This document shows, piece by piece, positions 7,614-15,482 of a DNA stretch of 36,201 bases. Position 1 is the stretch's first letter. Each line of letters opens with the position of its first letter. The notes beneath the pieces are model-generated. The model saw only the letters and a program-made list of their open reading frames with translations, was not told where the DNA came from and searched no databases. Source of the DNA: Treponema sp. (GTDB lineage Bacteria; Spirochaetota; Spirochaetia; Treponematales; Treponemataceae); assembly GCA_016294105.1 (NCBI GenBank), contig JAEDCN010000024.1, positions 1 through 36,201 of the forward strand, in the 5' to 3' direction. The translations under genes and the position numbers were made by a program.

Positions 7614-8717
7614 GTGAATCCAGGTAAGCTCGTGCTTGTTGTAGTGCAGGTGAAAAATTCGGCTATTGGGAATGGCTTCAAATTCTTGAATCAATTTCCA
7701 GTCAATCTCTCCCTGCATCTTGATGGTGCAAACCATGTTTTTACACAATCTGCTATCTAGCCAGCGGTGAATCCACTCCAAAAGTCGCTCAGGATAGCAA
7801 ATCACATCAGAACAAATCCAATCAAACTCTCCCAATTCCTCTGGCAACAGGGTAAAGGCATCGTGCTTGTGGAATTCCACCAGCTGGTTGTCCATGAGCC
7901 GCTGATCCAAGGGGCTTCTATCTACCGCATATACCTTACAGCCCTGTTGTACCAGCACCCAGGTCCAGCCACCAGGACAGGCTCCTGCATCAAAGCAACG
8001 CTGACCTGCTTGGGGCATGGTGCCAAAGGTAGCTTGGCATTGAGTTAAGGCTTCCTGAAGCTTCAGATATGCTCGGCTAGGAGGATTTTCATGATCCTCC
8101 ACAAACTGAATAAGGCCAGCAGGAAAGGTGCTGGTGGTTTTTCCTGAGGCTAGCAGTGTGTTTTGGTCAAGGAGGGTATACACTCCCGCTGTGGAAGCTG
8201 GCACCGTAAAAGGAAATTGTCGTGGTTTAAGGTTCATGTAGGGGAGCTTTTCTTGAATCAGCTGTCCTCGACGAAATGCAGTGATAAAATAGGGCGCCCA
8301 GTTCCGTTGGATTGCCTTCAAAGCATTGGCGGCCTCTCCAATGGAGGTAAAGCGGATGAGTTGTGGCTCAAGCAAAACGGTACTGCACCAATAGGGTGTG
8401 GCCTGTGGTTCGGGACCACGAAGAACTTCTGGCAAATCCTGGTTTTCAAAAATAAAGAGATTTTCATAGCGGTGGGCTTTTTCCAGTAGCTCTTTTGTCA
8501 GATTGAATCGGTTTTCCAGCTCGGAAAGTAAAAATTCTGTCTGATTGGGAAAGGCCAAATAGCCCATGGAGCCTACCGGCAATCTGTCTGGAATTGAAAA
8601 ACTTCGTTCTTGGAATTTTTCTGCTGGCTTATCATGAGAAAATTCTGCCATCTTCTTGAAAGAAATCTGATTTTTCTTTGCAAATTTGCTGGAATGAAAG
8701 TCTTTTCGGTGTGCCAT
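7605..8717 (-). CDS. RlmM-like 23S rRNA 2'-O-ribose methyltransferase (RrmJ fold)
   Basis: The 370-residue protein has a poorly conserved N-terminal half (RNA-binding in RlmM) and a C-terminal RrmJ/FtsJ-type methyltransferase domain. The SAM motif DAGACPGGWTW is the RlmM signature (DLGACPGGWTY in E. coli). Downstream come VYAVDRSP (SAM ribose acid), CSDV (catalytic Asp), the TIKMQG strand (catalytic Lys), and a terminal NKHELTW motif (catalytic Glu), giving a K-D-K-E-type site. RlmM methylates C2498 of 23S rRNA in E. coli; the target here is assumed. A clear promoter (TTGACT, 17 bp, TATAGT) ends ten bases before the ATG, and there is no Shine-Dalgarno, so the transcript is nearly leaderless. 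Confidence 0.85.
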   Translation of the reverse strand: MAHRKDFHSSKFAKKNQISFKKMAEFSHDKPAEKFQERSFSIPDRLPVGSMGYLAFPNQTEFLLSELENRFNLTKELLEKAHRYENLFIFENQDLPEVLRGPEPQATPYWCSTVLLEPQLIRFTSIGEAANALKAIQRNWAPYFITAFRRGQLIQEKLPYMNLKPRQFPFTVPASTAGVYTLLDQNTLLASGKTTSTFPAGLIQFVEDHENPPSRAYLKLQEALTQCQATFGTMPQAGQRCFDAGACPGGWTWVLVQQGCKVYAVDRSPLDQRLMDNQLVEFHKHDAFTLLPEELGEFDWICSDVICYPERLLEWIHRWLDSRLCKNMVCTIKMQGEIDWKLIQEFEAIPNSRIFHLHYNKHELTWIHCH

Positions 8718-8727
8718 AAGTTACCGT

Positions 8728-8756
8728 ACTATAAATTGATTGTTGGGTAAAGTCAA
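8728..8756 (-). promoter_or_regulatory. Sigma-70 promoter of the RlmM-like gene
   Basis: On the minus strand TTGACT (8756-8751), a 17-bp spacer and TATAGT (8733-8728) form a near-consensus promoter. Ten bases separate the -10 box from the ATG at 8717, leaving room for only a few bases of leader. Confidence 0.75.
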
Positions 8757-8787
8757 GGTAACGGCAATTTTGGAGTTTTGAATCCTA

Positions 8788-8816
8788 TTGACATGAAATA
8801 TGAGTTCTGTTATGTT
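8788..8816 (+). promoter_or_regulatory. Sigma-70 promoter of rho
   Basis: TTGACA at 8788-8793, a spacer of exactly 17 bp and TATGTT at 8811-8816 form a strong promoter. The expected start near 8823 gives a leader of about 78 bases before rho, unlike the very short leaders elsewhere in the window. Rho commonly regulates its own leader, so attenuation here is plausible but not shown. Confidence 0.8.
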
Positions 8817-8900
8817 GTAACCATAAGTTAGTTTAATTCAATATTTTTTGTATTATTTCCTGATGCATAAATCTAATCATTTACACATGGAGAGTTTTTA

Positions 8901-10721
8901 ATGGCACCGATTCAAAGACGTCGTTTTGTAGACACGTCAGAAAATCCGCCTCAGAGTGACCAGCCAGAGTTAGAGTTTGAGTCATCTGTAGCAGATTCCC
9001 ACCTATCACCTGAACAAGAAACATTTGAAAGTAAGGCAGAAAATACATCGGCTGCCATTCCAACAGAAAACCATCCTACCAGTGAACCAGTAATTTCAGA
9101 AGATAATCCAGATGTGTCATCAGCAACAGAGTCAACTACAAGCCCCAGAGAGCGTGTGGTGGTTCGGCGTGCAGTAAAAAAGCCTGCTGCCAGAAGCTAT
9201 GGTGAGGGGGACCATGGTCCTCGTAGTCGTGGTAATGGTGAATTTTCTCCCAATCCTCGGGGACGCAGCTTCTTTGGTGGCGATTCAGAATACACTCCTC
9301 GTGGCAGGGGACGAACCAATACAGGATATAGGCCCGCCTATAATCGTAGTGCTCCCACCAACGGCTACGACAAGGTCATGCAGCTGAATGCAGAAATGGA
9401 AGAAGCTCGAGCCTCAGCAATGGCAGAGGATTCCAGCAACGACTCAAAGCCACGACTTTTAATTAACGACTTAACCTGCATGGGAATGCAGGGCTTGCGT
9501 GATATGGCAAGCCAGTACGGATTTTCCAACGAAGATCTGGCTCCCATGAAAAAGCAGGAGCTGATTTTTGTTATCCTGAAGGCTCACACAGAGCATGGAG
9601 GAATTATTTTTGCCAGCGGAGCCCTGGAAATCCTTCCTGATGGCTACGGCTTCCTTCGTTCTCCCCAAAACAGCTATTTGCCTGGCCCAGATGATATTTA
9701 TATTTCTCCCAGCCAGATTCGTCTGTTTAACCTTAAGACAGGAGATACTATTTACGGACAGATTCGATCCCCCAAGGAAGGTGAGCGGTTCTTTGCCTTG
9801 CTTCGTATTGAAACTGTAAACTTTGATGAAACACGGGTTGCCCAAACTCGTATTCCCTTTGAAAACCTTACCCCCCTGTATCCCAACGAAAAGCTAAATC
9901 TGGAAACCGTTACCGACGAGATTTCCACCAGAGTTATGGACTTGTTCAGCCCCATTGGTAAAGGACAGCGTTCCTTGATTGTGGCTCCTCCCAAGGCTGG
10001 TAAAACCATTCTGATGCAAAAGATTGCCAACGCCATCACCGCAAATCACCCAGAGGTATACCTCATTGTGCTGCTGATTGACGAGCGCCCAGAGGAAGTT
10101 ACTGAAATGGAACGATCCATCAAGGCAGAGGTTATTTCTTCTACCTTTGACGAGCAGGCAACACGCCACGTGCAGGTTGCAGAAATGGTTCTGGAAAAGG
10201 CAAAGCGATTGGTGGAGCATAAGCGGGATGTAGTTATCTTCTTGGATTCCATTACCCGTTTGGCTCGTGCTTACAACCAGACTGTTCCCACCTCTGGAAA
10301 GGTGCTTTCTGGTGGTGTGGACTCCAATGCCCTCCACAAACCCAAGCGGTTCTTTGGTGCCGCCCGTAACGTGGAGGAGGGTGGAAGCCTTACTATCATT
10401 TCTACCGCCTTGATTGAAACTGGTAGCCGCATGGATGAGGTTATCTTTGAAGAATTCAAGGGAACCGGTAACATGGAAATCAACCTGGATCGCAAATTGG
10501 CCGACCGTCGCCTCTTTCCTGCCATCAACATCAAGAAATCTGGTACCCGAAAGGAAGAATTACTGCTAACAGAAGAAGAGCTTCAGAAGGTTTGGGTATT
10601 GAGGAAGGTGATAAACCCCATGGATGATGGAGAAATAATCGAACTTCTGCTTGACAAAATGAAGAAAACAAAGAATAATGAAGCGTTCTTGAAGTCCATG
10701 AATAGTATGGGTGGAGAGTAA
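8901..10721 (+). CDS. rho: Transcription termination factor Rho with long low-complexity N-terminus
   Basis: Rho is a hexameric RNA helicase that ends transcription of untranslated RNA. The protein is 606 residues, against about 420 in E. coli. The extra length is an N-terminal extension: acidic and Ser/Pro/Glu-rich to about residue 85, then basic and Arg-Gly-rich (repeated RGR, PRGR, RSRG) to about 150. The Rho N-terminal helix bundle begins near 187, and the cold-shock-like RNA-binding fold covers about 236-310 (ILPDGYGFLR). The ATPase follows, with Walker A APPKAGKT at 362-369, Walker B VVIFLDSITRLARAYN, and the Q-loop segment SGKVLSGGVDSNAL. The start has an upstream GGAGAG and a strong promoter. 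Such extensions are known in other phyla and can bind RNA or condense; that role here is inference. rpmE follows. Confidence 0.97.
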   Translation: MAPIQRRRFVDTSENPPQSDQPELEFESSVADSHLSPEQETFESKAENTSAAIPTENHPTSEPVISEDNPDVSSATESTTSPRERVVVRRAVKKPAARSYGEGDHGPRSRGNGEFSPNPRGRSFFGGDSEYTPRGRGRTNTGYRPAYNRSAPTNGYDKVMQLNAEMEEARASAMAEDSSNDSKPRLLINDLTCMGMQGLRDMASQYGFSNEDLAPMKKQELIFVILKAHTEHGGIIFASGALEILPDGYGFLRSPQNSYLPGPDDIYISPSQIRLFNLKTGDTIYGQIRSPKEGERFFALLRIETVNFDETRVAQTRIPFENLTPLYPNEKLNLETVTDEISTRVMDLFSPIGKGQRSLIVAPPKAGKTILMQKIANAITANHPEVYLIVLLIDERPEEVTEMERSIKAEVISSTFDEQATRHVQVAEMVLEKAKRLVEHKRDVVIFLDSITRLARAYNQTVPTSGKVLSGGVDSNALHKPKRFFGAARNVEEGGSLTIISTALIETGSRMDEVIFEEFKGTGNMEINLDRKLADRRLFPAINIKKSGTRKEELLLTEEELQKVWVLRKVINPMDDGEIIELLLDKMKKTKNNEAFLKSMNSMGGE

Positions 10722-10739
10722 CAAATTTATTTTTGAGAC

Positions 10740-10804
10740 TTGTCATCTTGTGGGTGCAGAAGATTAATGTCCCTGCATCAGGGCAAGGTGATTATCATAA
10801 TGAT
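10740..10804 (+). promoter_or_regulatory. rpmE leader: weak promoter, hairpin and palindrome
   Basis: TTGTCA (10740-10745), 17 bp, ATTAAT (10763-10768) is a possible promoter. It is followed by a small hairpin CCCTG-CAT-CAGGG at 10771-10783 and an AT palindrome ATTATCATAAT at 10791-10801, just before the rpmE ribosome-binding site. The palindrome could be a repressor site or a ribosomal-protein control element. Neither role is demonstrated. Confidence 0.35.
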
Positions 10805-10818
10805 TTATGGAGGATAGA

Positions 10819-11025
10819 ATGAAAGAGGGAATTCACCCTAACTACCAGTTGACAAAGATTACCTGTGCTTGCGGTAACGTAATCGAGACACGTTCAACAG
10901 TTAAGGACATTAACGTTGAAATTTGCTCTGCTTGCCACCCATTCTTCACCGGTAAGCAGAAGTTGGTTGACACAGCTGGTCGTATCGAACGTTTCAACAA
11001 GCGCTTCAAGATTAACCAGAACTAG
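10819..11025 (+). CDS. rpmE: 50S ribosomal protein L31, zinc-binding form
   Basis: The ATG at 10819 preceded by GGAGG (10809-10813) gives 68 residues beginning MKEGIHPNY, the standard L31 start; an upstream in-frame ATG at 10807 lacks a ribosome-binding site. Cysteines at 16, 18, 36 and 39 make this the C+ zinc-binding form. The HPFFTGKQK motif and the C-terminal RFNKRF are typical. The gene is just downstream of rho, probably with its own promoter plus readthrough, and ends at a strong terminator. Confidence 0.97.
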   Translation: MKEGIHPNYQLTKITCACGNVIETRSTVKDINVEICSACHPFFTGKQKLVDTAGRIERFNKRFKINQN

Positions 11026-11034
11026 TTGGTATGA

Positions 11035-11062
11035 GGCCAGACAAAAGTCTGGCCCTTTTTTT
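11035..11062 (+). terminator. Rho-independent terminator of rpmE
   Basis: GGCCAGAC, an AAAA loop and GTCTGGCC form a perfect 8-bp stem followed by C and seven T residues. Confidence 0.93.
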
Positions 11063-11089
11063 ATGGTTCTACAATTTTTGGAGAATCGT

Positions 11090-11129
11090 AAAAAGGCGAG
11101 TCAAGGGGTTAAGCAAAGCGTCCCTTGAC
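11090..11129 (-). terminator. Probable terminator after the broken regulator gene
   Basis: On the minus strand GTCAAGGG (11129-11122) pairs with CCCTTGAC (11107-11100), followed about four bases later by CTTTTT. It lies just past the stop codon of the pseudogene. Confidence 0.5.
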
Positions 11130-11140
11130 CGACCGTATTT

Positions 11141-12374
11141 CTAAACCTCTGAAATGTAATCAGGAATTTCAATAATACTTTTTAGTTCATTCAGCTTTGA
11201 CGATAACTTGATGGTTTTCTGAGTTTGTCGCAAAAGACGCTGAGCCAAAAGCTTTGACAAGAAGATTCCGTAGTGGGGATTCTTTCTGATAAGATTCAAA
11301 AAGGCACTTTTAGGAATTCGCAAAAGCTTGCCGTTTTCAACAGCCAAAATGGTGGCGCTCCGTCGGTCGTTTAGCAGGAATGCCATTTCTCCAATGAACA
11401 TATCGTTTGGGGTAAGCACTGACACCAGTTTTTTTTCTGCATATACCGCATAACGACCAGACACAATAAAGTACAGGCCGTACTGGGCTCATTTTGGCGG
11501 CACACAACCTGCTTGTCGGTAAAATGAACCATTTCAAAGGTTTCCATGATGCCTGGAATGGTATTGGAATGGAGCTGGGGTTCATCCTCCTCGCGGGACA
11601 TCTGGTAGTGCCAGTCAAAGCCCTTTCCCTCATCCTTAATCTTGAAATATGAGTTTTCGTTGATGATAAGGTAGGAAATATGGAGTCGCTTTGCAGCAAT
11701 TTTTGGCTCCTTGTTCTTTTCCATGATGAGGTCGATCATTTCCTTGCCGGAAAAAAATAAGCTGTCTTTTCAGTAAAAGAAATATTGCAGTTGCCATGCT
11801 CCAGGGCATTTGTCAAAAGTTCCATCAATGCTGTTTGCAGGGCAAAGCGGTCATCGTAGGTAACTCAGTTGGTGTTATAAAGATAATTTACCAAAAAGGA
11901 GGCGTACACGCGAATGTCCCGTGGGTCGTTTTCGCAGATAAAGGAACCTGATTCCCGTCCCCGAAGCTGCTCCTGCATCCCACGGTTAAACAGGAATTGC
12001 TGGTTATTCCACAAAAGCTGCAGGATTCTACTAAAATCGTTGCAGAAGGCAGCCATGGTTTGAACAATCAAGATGTTGGGGTCTTTTTTCATTTCGATGG
12101 TCTGCACTTCTGACTGGCGGCCTACAATGGCTATAATACCACCGTTATGGAGCTAAGGGTCTGCTGAAATGGTGGACAAGATTTGATGGCAATCCACTCC
12201 TTCGCTGGTAAAGTCCAGCACCTTGATTTCTGGCAAGCCGTAGCTGATGAAGCTGATGGCTTCCTGGGTGTCTGAATAGAAGTCTGCATCGAAATGGGTT
12301 GCATATTAGTTACAGGTTTCTCGAATGGTTGAAATTACCTTTTTGTTTGTGGTGATAGCTATAATTTTTTTCAT
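11141..12374 (-). pseudogene. Broken receiver / RsbW-like ATPase / cyclic-nucleotide-binding regulator
   Basis: Reading from the ATG at 12374 gives one coherent protein of about 410 residues once the damage is ignored. The N-terminal part is receiver-like (MKKIIAITTN, then KVLDFTSEGVD). The middle is an anti-sigma-type ATPase with N-box ELLTNALEHGN and G1 box DEGKGFDW. The C-terminal part is a cyclic-nucleotide-binding domain with IGEMAFLLNDRRSAT and KLLRIPKSAFLNLI. Damage: in-frame TAA at 12308-12306, TAG at 12155-12153 and TGA at 11867-11865; a frameshift in an A7 tract (11751-11757); and another near 11485-11491. Between the lesions the codons stay conserved, so decay looks recent. A good promoter survives upstream. 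The damage sites are too many and varied for a few sequencing errors. Confidence 0.88.
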
Positions 12375-12404
12375 GTCAAATCCTATTAGTACAGTGTGAT
12401 TTAG

Positions 12405-12432
12405 ATTATATCACAAATGGTGGTAAATACAA
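12405..12432 (-). promoter_or_regulatory. Promoter of the broken regulator gene
   Basis: On the minus strand TTGTAT (12432-12427), 16 bp and an extended -10 (TGATATAAT, box at 12410-12405) lie about 30 bases before the ATG at 12374. The promoter is intact although the gene is not. Confidence 0.65.
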
Positions 12433-12441
12433 GTAAAATTA

Positions 12442-12909
12442 TCAGGCCAATTTTGTTACATTTATCCACTGGACAAAGGATGAATGTGCTTCTAGCTCTG
12501 GAATGGTAAGCTGGATGGCACTGTTGCTGCTGCCACAGGCTGGAAAAACCGTCTCAAATCGTTTTAGTGATTCATCAAGGTAGACGGTTACCCCCTCGTT
12601 TATGCCAAAGGGACAAACGCCACCAACGGCGTGCCCCACTAGCTGCTCTACTTCCTCTGGAGAAAGCATTTTTGCCTTTGTGCTGAACTGGGCCTTGTAC
12701 TTGGCATTGTCAATCTTTGCGTCTCCTGCTGCTACAATCAAAATGGGAGCATTCTGCACCATAAAAGACAATGTTTTTGCAATGCGGCAGGGCTCACAGT
12801 TTAGGGCTTGAGCTGCTAACTCCACGGTGGCACTGGAAACTTCAAACTCTAGAATTTTATCCTCCATGCCCCGTTCTTTAAAAAATGCACGTACTCGTTC
12901 TATTGCCAT
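12442..12909 (-). CDS. YbaK/ProX-family aminoacyl-tRNA deacylase
   Basis: The 155-residue single-domain protein hydrolyses mischarged aminoacyl-tRNA (Cys-tRNAPro for YbaK) in trans. The conserved lysine of the active site is Lys45 in RIAKTLSF, and the GGVCPFG loop near 96-102 is the other hallmark. The ATG at 12909 follows a good AGGAG. Neighbours are not functionally linked: the broken regulator lies downstream and pckG, with its own terminator, lies upstream. Family assignment is firm; which mischarged tRNA it edits cannot be told from sequence alone. Confidence 0.9.
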   Translation of the reverse strand: MAIERVRAFFKERGMEDKILEFEVSSATVELAAQALNCEPCRIAKTLSFMVQNAPILIVAAGDAKIDNAKYKAQFSTKAKMLSPEEVEQLVGHAVGGVCPFGINEGVTVYLDESLKRFETVFPACGSSNSAIQLTIPELEAHSSFVQWINVTKLA

Positions 12910-12942
12910 AATTTTCTCCTAGGTTAACCTTTTGTAAATCAG

Positions 12943-12988
12943 TAAAAAAAGAAAAACCTTCCGACGAAAAAATCATCGGAAGGTTTTT
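12943..12988 (-). terminator. Terminator of pckG
   Basis: A near-perfect 15-bp stem (AAAAACCTTCCGATG with CGTCGGAAGGTTTTT) encloses an AT loop and is followed on the minus strand by C and seven T residues. It lies 17 bases after the pckG stop. Confidence 0.9.
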
Positions 12989-13004
12989 ACTACAAAGCTA
13001 GAAC

Positions 13005-14846
13005 TTATTTCTTCAAGTTAGCTTCAAGCTTGTCCAATTCTGCGGCCAATTCCTTGGGCAGGTGGGCACCAAACTTTGGATAGTGGTTGTTGCGGATATC
13101 GTCGATTTCCTTGAGCCAGCCTTCCTTGTCTACGGAAGTAATGGCAGGAATGTTCTCCTTGTAAATATCCTCGAGACCTTCCAGGTTCAAGGCACCTTCC
13201 TTAGGCATATAACCGATGGCTGTATCTACGCAGTTGTCCTTGCCGTCGCAGCGGTCAAAGATCCATGCCAATACACGGCTGTTTTCGCCGTAACCAGGCC
13301 ACATAAATCCACCAGGCAGCTTGTCGTTGGACTCGTCCTTGCGGAACCAGTTAACGTAGAAGATCTTGGGCAGCTTGTCTGCATCGGACTTCTTCCCGAT
13401 GTTGATCCAGTGCTGGAAGTAGTCTCCCATGTTGTATCCACAGAAGGGCAACATAGCGAAGGGGTCACGGCGAACCTGTCCAACCTGATCAGAAATAACG
13501 GCTGCTGTAACTTCGGATCCAACGATGGAGCCCAAGAATACACCGTGGTTCCAGTCACGGCTCTGGTGTACCAGAGGCACAGTTGTAGCACGGCGTCCAC
13601 CAAAGAGGAAGGCGCTGATAGGTACACCCTTTGGATCTTCCCATTCAGAAGCAATACAGGGACACTGGTTTGCAGGAGCGGTAAAGCGAGCGTTGGGGTG
13701 AGCGATTTCCTCTCCCTTGGGGCTCTTGTCCTTTGCAGGTGCAGGCTTCTTGTTTCCGTGCCAGTCCACCAATTCTCCAGAAGCAGGATATCCAATTCCT
13801 TCCCACCAAATGTCGCCGTCTTCGGTAAGACCGCAGTTGGTGAAGATGGTGTTTTCCTTGATGGATTCCATTGCGTTCTTGTTGGAGCTGTCGCTGGTTC
13901 CAGGAGCAACACCAAAGAATCCGTTTTCGGGGTTGATGGCGTAGAGACGTCCGTCCTCACCGAACTTCATCCAAGCAATGTCGTCACCAATGGTCTCAAC
14001 CTTCCATCCGGGGATGGTGGGGATAAGCATGGCCAGGTTTGTCTTTCCACAAGCTGAGGGGAAGGCACCAGTTACATACTTTACCTTTCCTTCGGGGTTG
14101 GTGAGCTTCAAGATGAGCATGTGTTCAGCAAGCCATCCCTCGTCACGAGCCAATACAGATGCGATGCGCAATGCAAAGCACTTCTTTCCCAACAGTGCGT
14201 TTCCACCGTAACCTGAACCATAGGACCAGATGGTGCGCTCTTCGGGGAAGTGGGAGATGTACTTGTTTTCCATGTCTGCACAGGGCCATTCGCCATTGTC
14301 GCTTTCACCAGCAGCCAAGGGCTTTCCAACAGAGTGGAGACAGGGAACAAATTCACCATCGGTACCCAGAACGTCAAGAACCTTTGTTCCAACGCGGGTC
14401 ATGATATCCATGTTACATACAACGTATGCAGAGTCGGTGATTTCAATACCGTTCTTGGCAATGTTTGAACCAACGGGACCCATGGAGAAGGGGATTACAT
14501 ACATAGTGCGTCCCTTCATACAACCAGTATAAAGACCAGTCATGGTAGCCTTCAATTCTTTGGGGTCAATCCAGTGGTTTGTAGGACCAGCATCATCTTC
14601 TTTTACGCTGGCAATGTAGGTGCGTCCCTCAACACGAGCAACATCTGAAGGCTGTGAGCGGAACAGAACGCTGTTGGGGCGCTTCTTCAGAGGAGTTGCA
14701 AGTCCTGACTTGATCATGTCCTGCATCAAGCGGTCGTATTCTTCTTTTGAACCGTCACAAACATATACATCATCAGGCTGGCACATCTTTGCGACTTCTT
14801 CAACCCAAGCTTTGATTTTGGGATGTTTGATGTCATTGATTGTCAT
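13005..14846 (-). CDS. pckG: Phosphoenolpyruvate carboxykinase (GTP)
   Basis: This enzyme interconverts oxaloacetate and PEP with GTP/GDP. At 613 residues it has the GTP-class length and motifs: the PEP/oxaloacetate segment FSMGPVGSNIAK near 120-131, YGSGYGGNALLGKKCFALRIAS near 209-230, His242 in EHMLIL (metal site), the kinase-1a P-loop PSACGKTN at 263-270 containing the reactive-loop cysteine, and IGDDIAWM at 286-293 (kinase 2). The ATG at 14846 has an upstream AGGAG. In fermenting spirochaetes the enzyme may run toward oxaloacetate as part of succinate or anaplerotic flux, but direction is inference. The gene is transcribed alone, between its own promoter and terminator. It shows strong codon bias, suggesting high expression. 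Confidence 0.98.
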   Translation of the reverse strand: MTINDIKHPKIKAWVEEVAKMCQPDDVYVCDGSKEEYDRLMQDMIKSGLATPLKKRPNSVLFRSQPSDVARVEGRTYIASVKEDDAGPTNHWIDPKELKATMTGLYTGCMKGRTMYVIPFSMGPVGSNIAKNGIEITDSAYVVCNMDIMTRVGTKVLDVLGTDGEFVPCLHSVGKPLAAGESDNGEWPCADMENKYISHFPEERTIWSYGSGYGGNALLGKKCFALRIASVLARDEGWLAEHMLILKLTNPEGKVKYVTGAFPSACGKTNLAMLIPTIPGWKVETIGDDIAWMKFGEDGRLYAINPENGFFGVAPGTSDSSNKNAMESIKENTIFTNCGLTEDGDIWWEGIGYPASGELVDWHGNKKPAPAKDKSPKGEEIAHPNARFTAPANQCPCIASEWEDPKGVPISAFLFGGRRATTVPLVHQSRDWNHGVFLGSIVGSEVTAAVISDQVGQVRRDPFAMLPFCGYNMGDYFQHWINIGKKSDADKLPKIFYVNWFRKDESNDKLPGGFMWPGYGENSRVLAWIFDRCDGKDNCVDTAIGYMPKEGALNLEGLEDIYKENIPAITSVDKEGWLKEIDDIRNNHYPKFGAHLPKELAAELDKLEANLKK

Positions 14847-14862
14847 AAAAACTCCTTATTTA

Positions 14863-14895
14863 GGGCAGGTCTCTATTTACCAGTGGGGCCTGCCC
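14863..14895 (-). promoter_or_regulatory. Hairpin in the pckG 5' leader
   Basis: GGGCAGG (14863-14869) and CCTGCCC (14889-14895) form a 7-bp GC-rich stem in the leader, ending about seven bases before the AGGAG of pckG. It may protect the mRNA end or modulate translation. No known riboswitch pattern is recognised. Confidence 0.5.
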
Positions 14896-14908
14896 ATGAC
14901 TAGTCTGC

Positions 14909-14953
14909 AAAAAATATACCCCTTTTCTGTCTTTTATTCAACCAGAAAAGGGG
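14909..14953 (-). terminator. Terminator of the small unknown gene, overlapping the pckG promoter
   Basis: CCCCTTTTCTG (minus strand 14953-14943) pairs perfectly with CAGAAAAGGGG (14929-14919) and is followed by TATATTTTTT. This is an 11-bp stem with a U-rich tail, ending transcription that comes from 15405. Confidence 0.85.
14913..14941 (-). promoter_or_regulatory. pckG promoter embedded in the upstream terminator
   Basis: On the minus strand TTGAAT (14941-14936) lies in the loop of the terminator, the 3' stem arm makes a spacer of exactly 17 bp, and TATATT (14918-14913) lies in the U tract. The expected start near 14906 gives a leader of about 60 bases to the pckG ATG. Confidence 0.65.
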
Positions 14954-15018
14954 TTTTGAATGGGTTATTACAAGAAAAAATTATCGGATTGGATACTTTT
15001 TGATTTTTCTCTCACTAG

Positions 15019-15405
15019 TTACATGGCTACACTGAACAAGGCTCCTGTTTGTGCCGGTATTGTGGGAACAGCAAAGATTGTTGACTCGGCGGCGGAAACT
15101 GCTGTTTGAACCTGCTCGGAAAAATTCTTGATGAGTGCGTCAAGCTGCTTTTGATCAGTGATGTTGTCCACCGATGATGGTGTGGGATTCTGCTTTGCCG
15201 AGGTAAGGCGGTCAATCAAGGTGTTGAGAATCTGAATTTTGGTGATGTTGATTCCTGGTTGGTTGGGTTTTGCCGCCACTCCAGAGATATGTTCCAGCTG
15301 TGAATATACAACAAATCCTGGTTGAACAGGAACTTTTACCTTGCCATTAGCTCCGGCGACAGAAGAGTATGAAAAAATATTGATGTTGCTAATATTGGAT
15401 ACCAT
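15019..15405 (-). CDS. Conserved-looking small protein of unknown function
   Basis: The start at 15405 is chosen because TAGGAGG precedes it at ideal spacing; the frame stays open further upstream but without a ribosome-binding site. It gives 128 residues beginning MVSNISNINIFSYSS. No signal peptide or membrane segment is visible. The middle is predicted helical (ITKIQILNTLIDRLTSAKQ, then a run with QLDALIKNFSEQVQTAVSAAE), and the termini are Ser/Ala/Pro-rich. I do not recognise the family. It lies 77 bases downstream of the lipoprotein gene, possibly in the same transcript, and ends at a strong terminator. Confidence 0.7.
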   Translation of the reverse strand: MVSNISNINIFSYSSVAGANGKVKVPVQPGFVVYSQLEHISGVAAKPNQPGINITKIQILNTLIDRLTSAKQNPTPSSVDNITDQKQLDALIKNFSEQVQTAVSAAESTIFAVPTIPAQTGALFSVAM

Positions 15406-15482
15406 ATCGCCTCCTAAATTCCTTATCGGACAAGAAAAAAATCTGTTTAGAAAAAAATGGAATGGGGGCGAAATATTCTTGT

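Noticed and set aside
13062..14057. Open frame of 331 codons antisense to pckG
   Set aside because: Same explanation: strong codon bias in pckG. No recognisable protein and no initiation signal.
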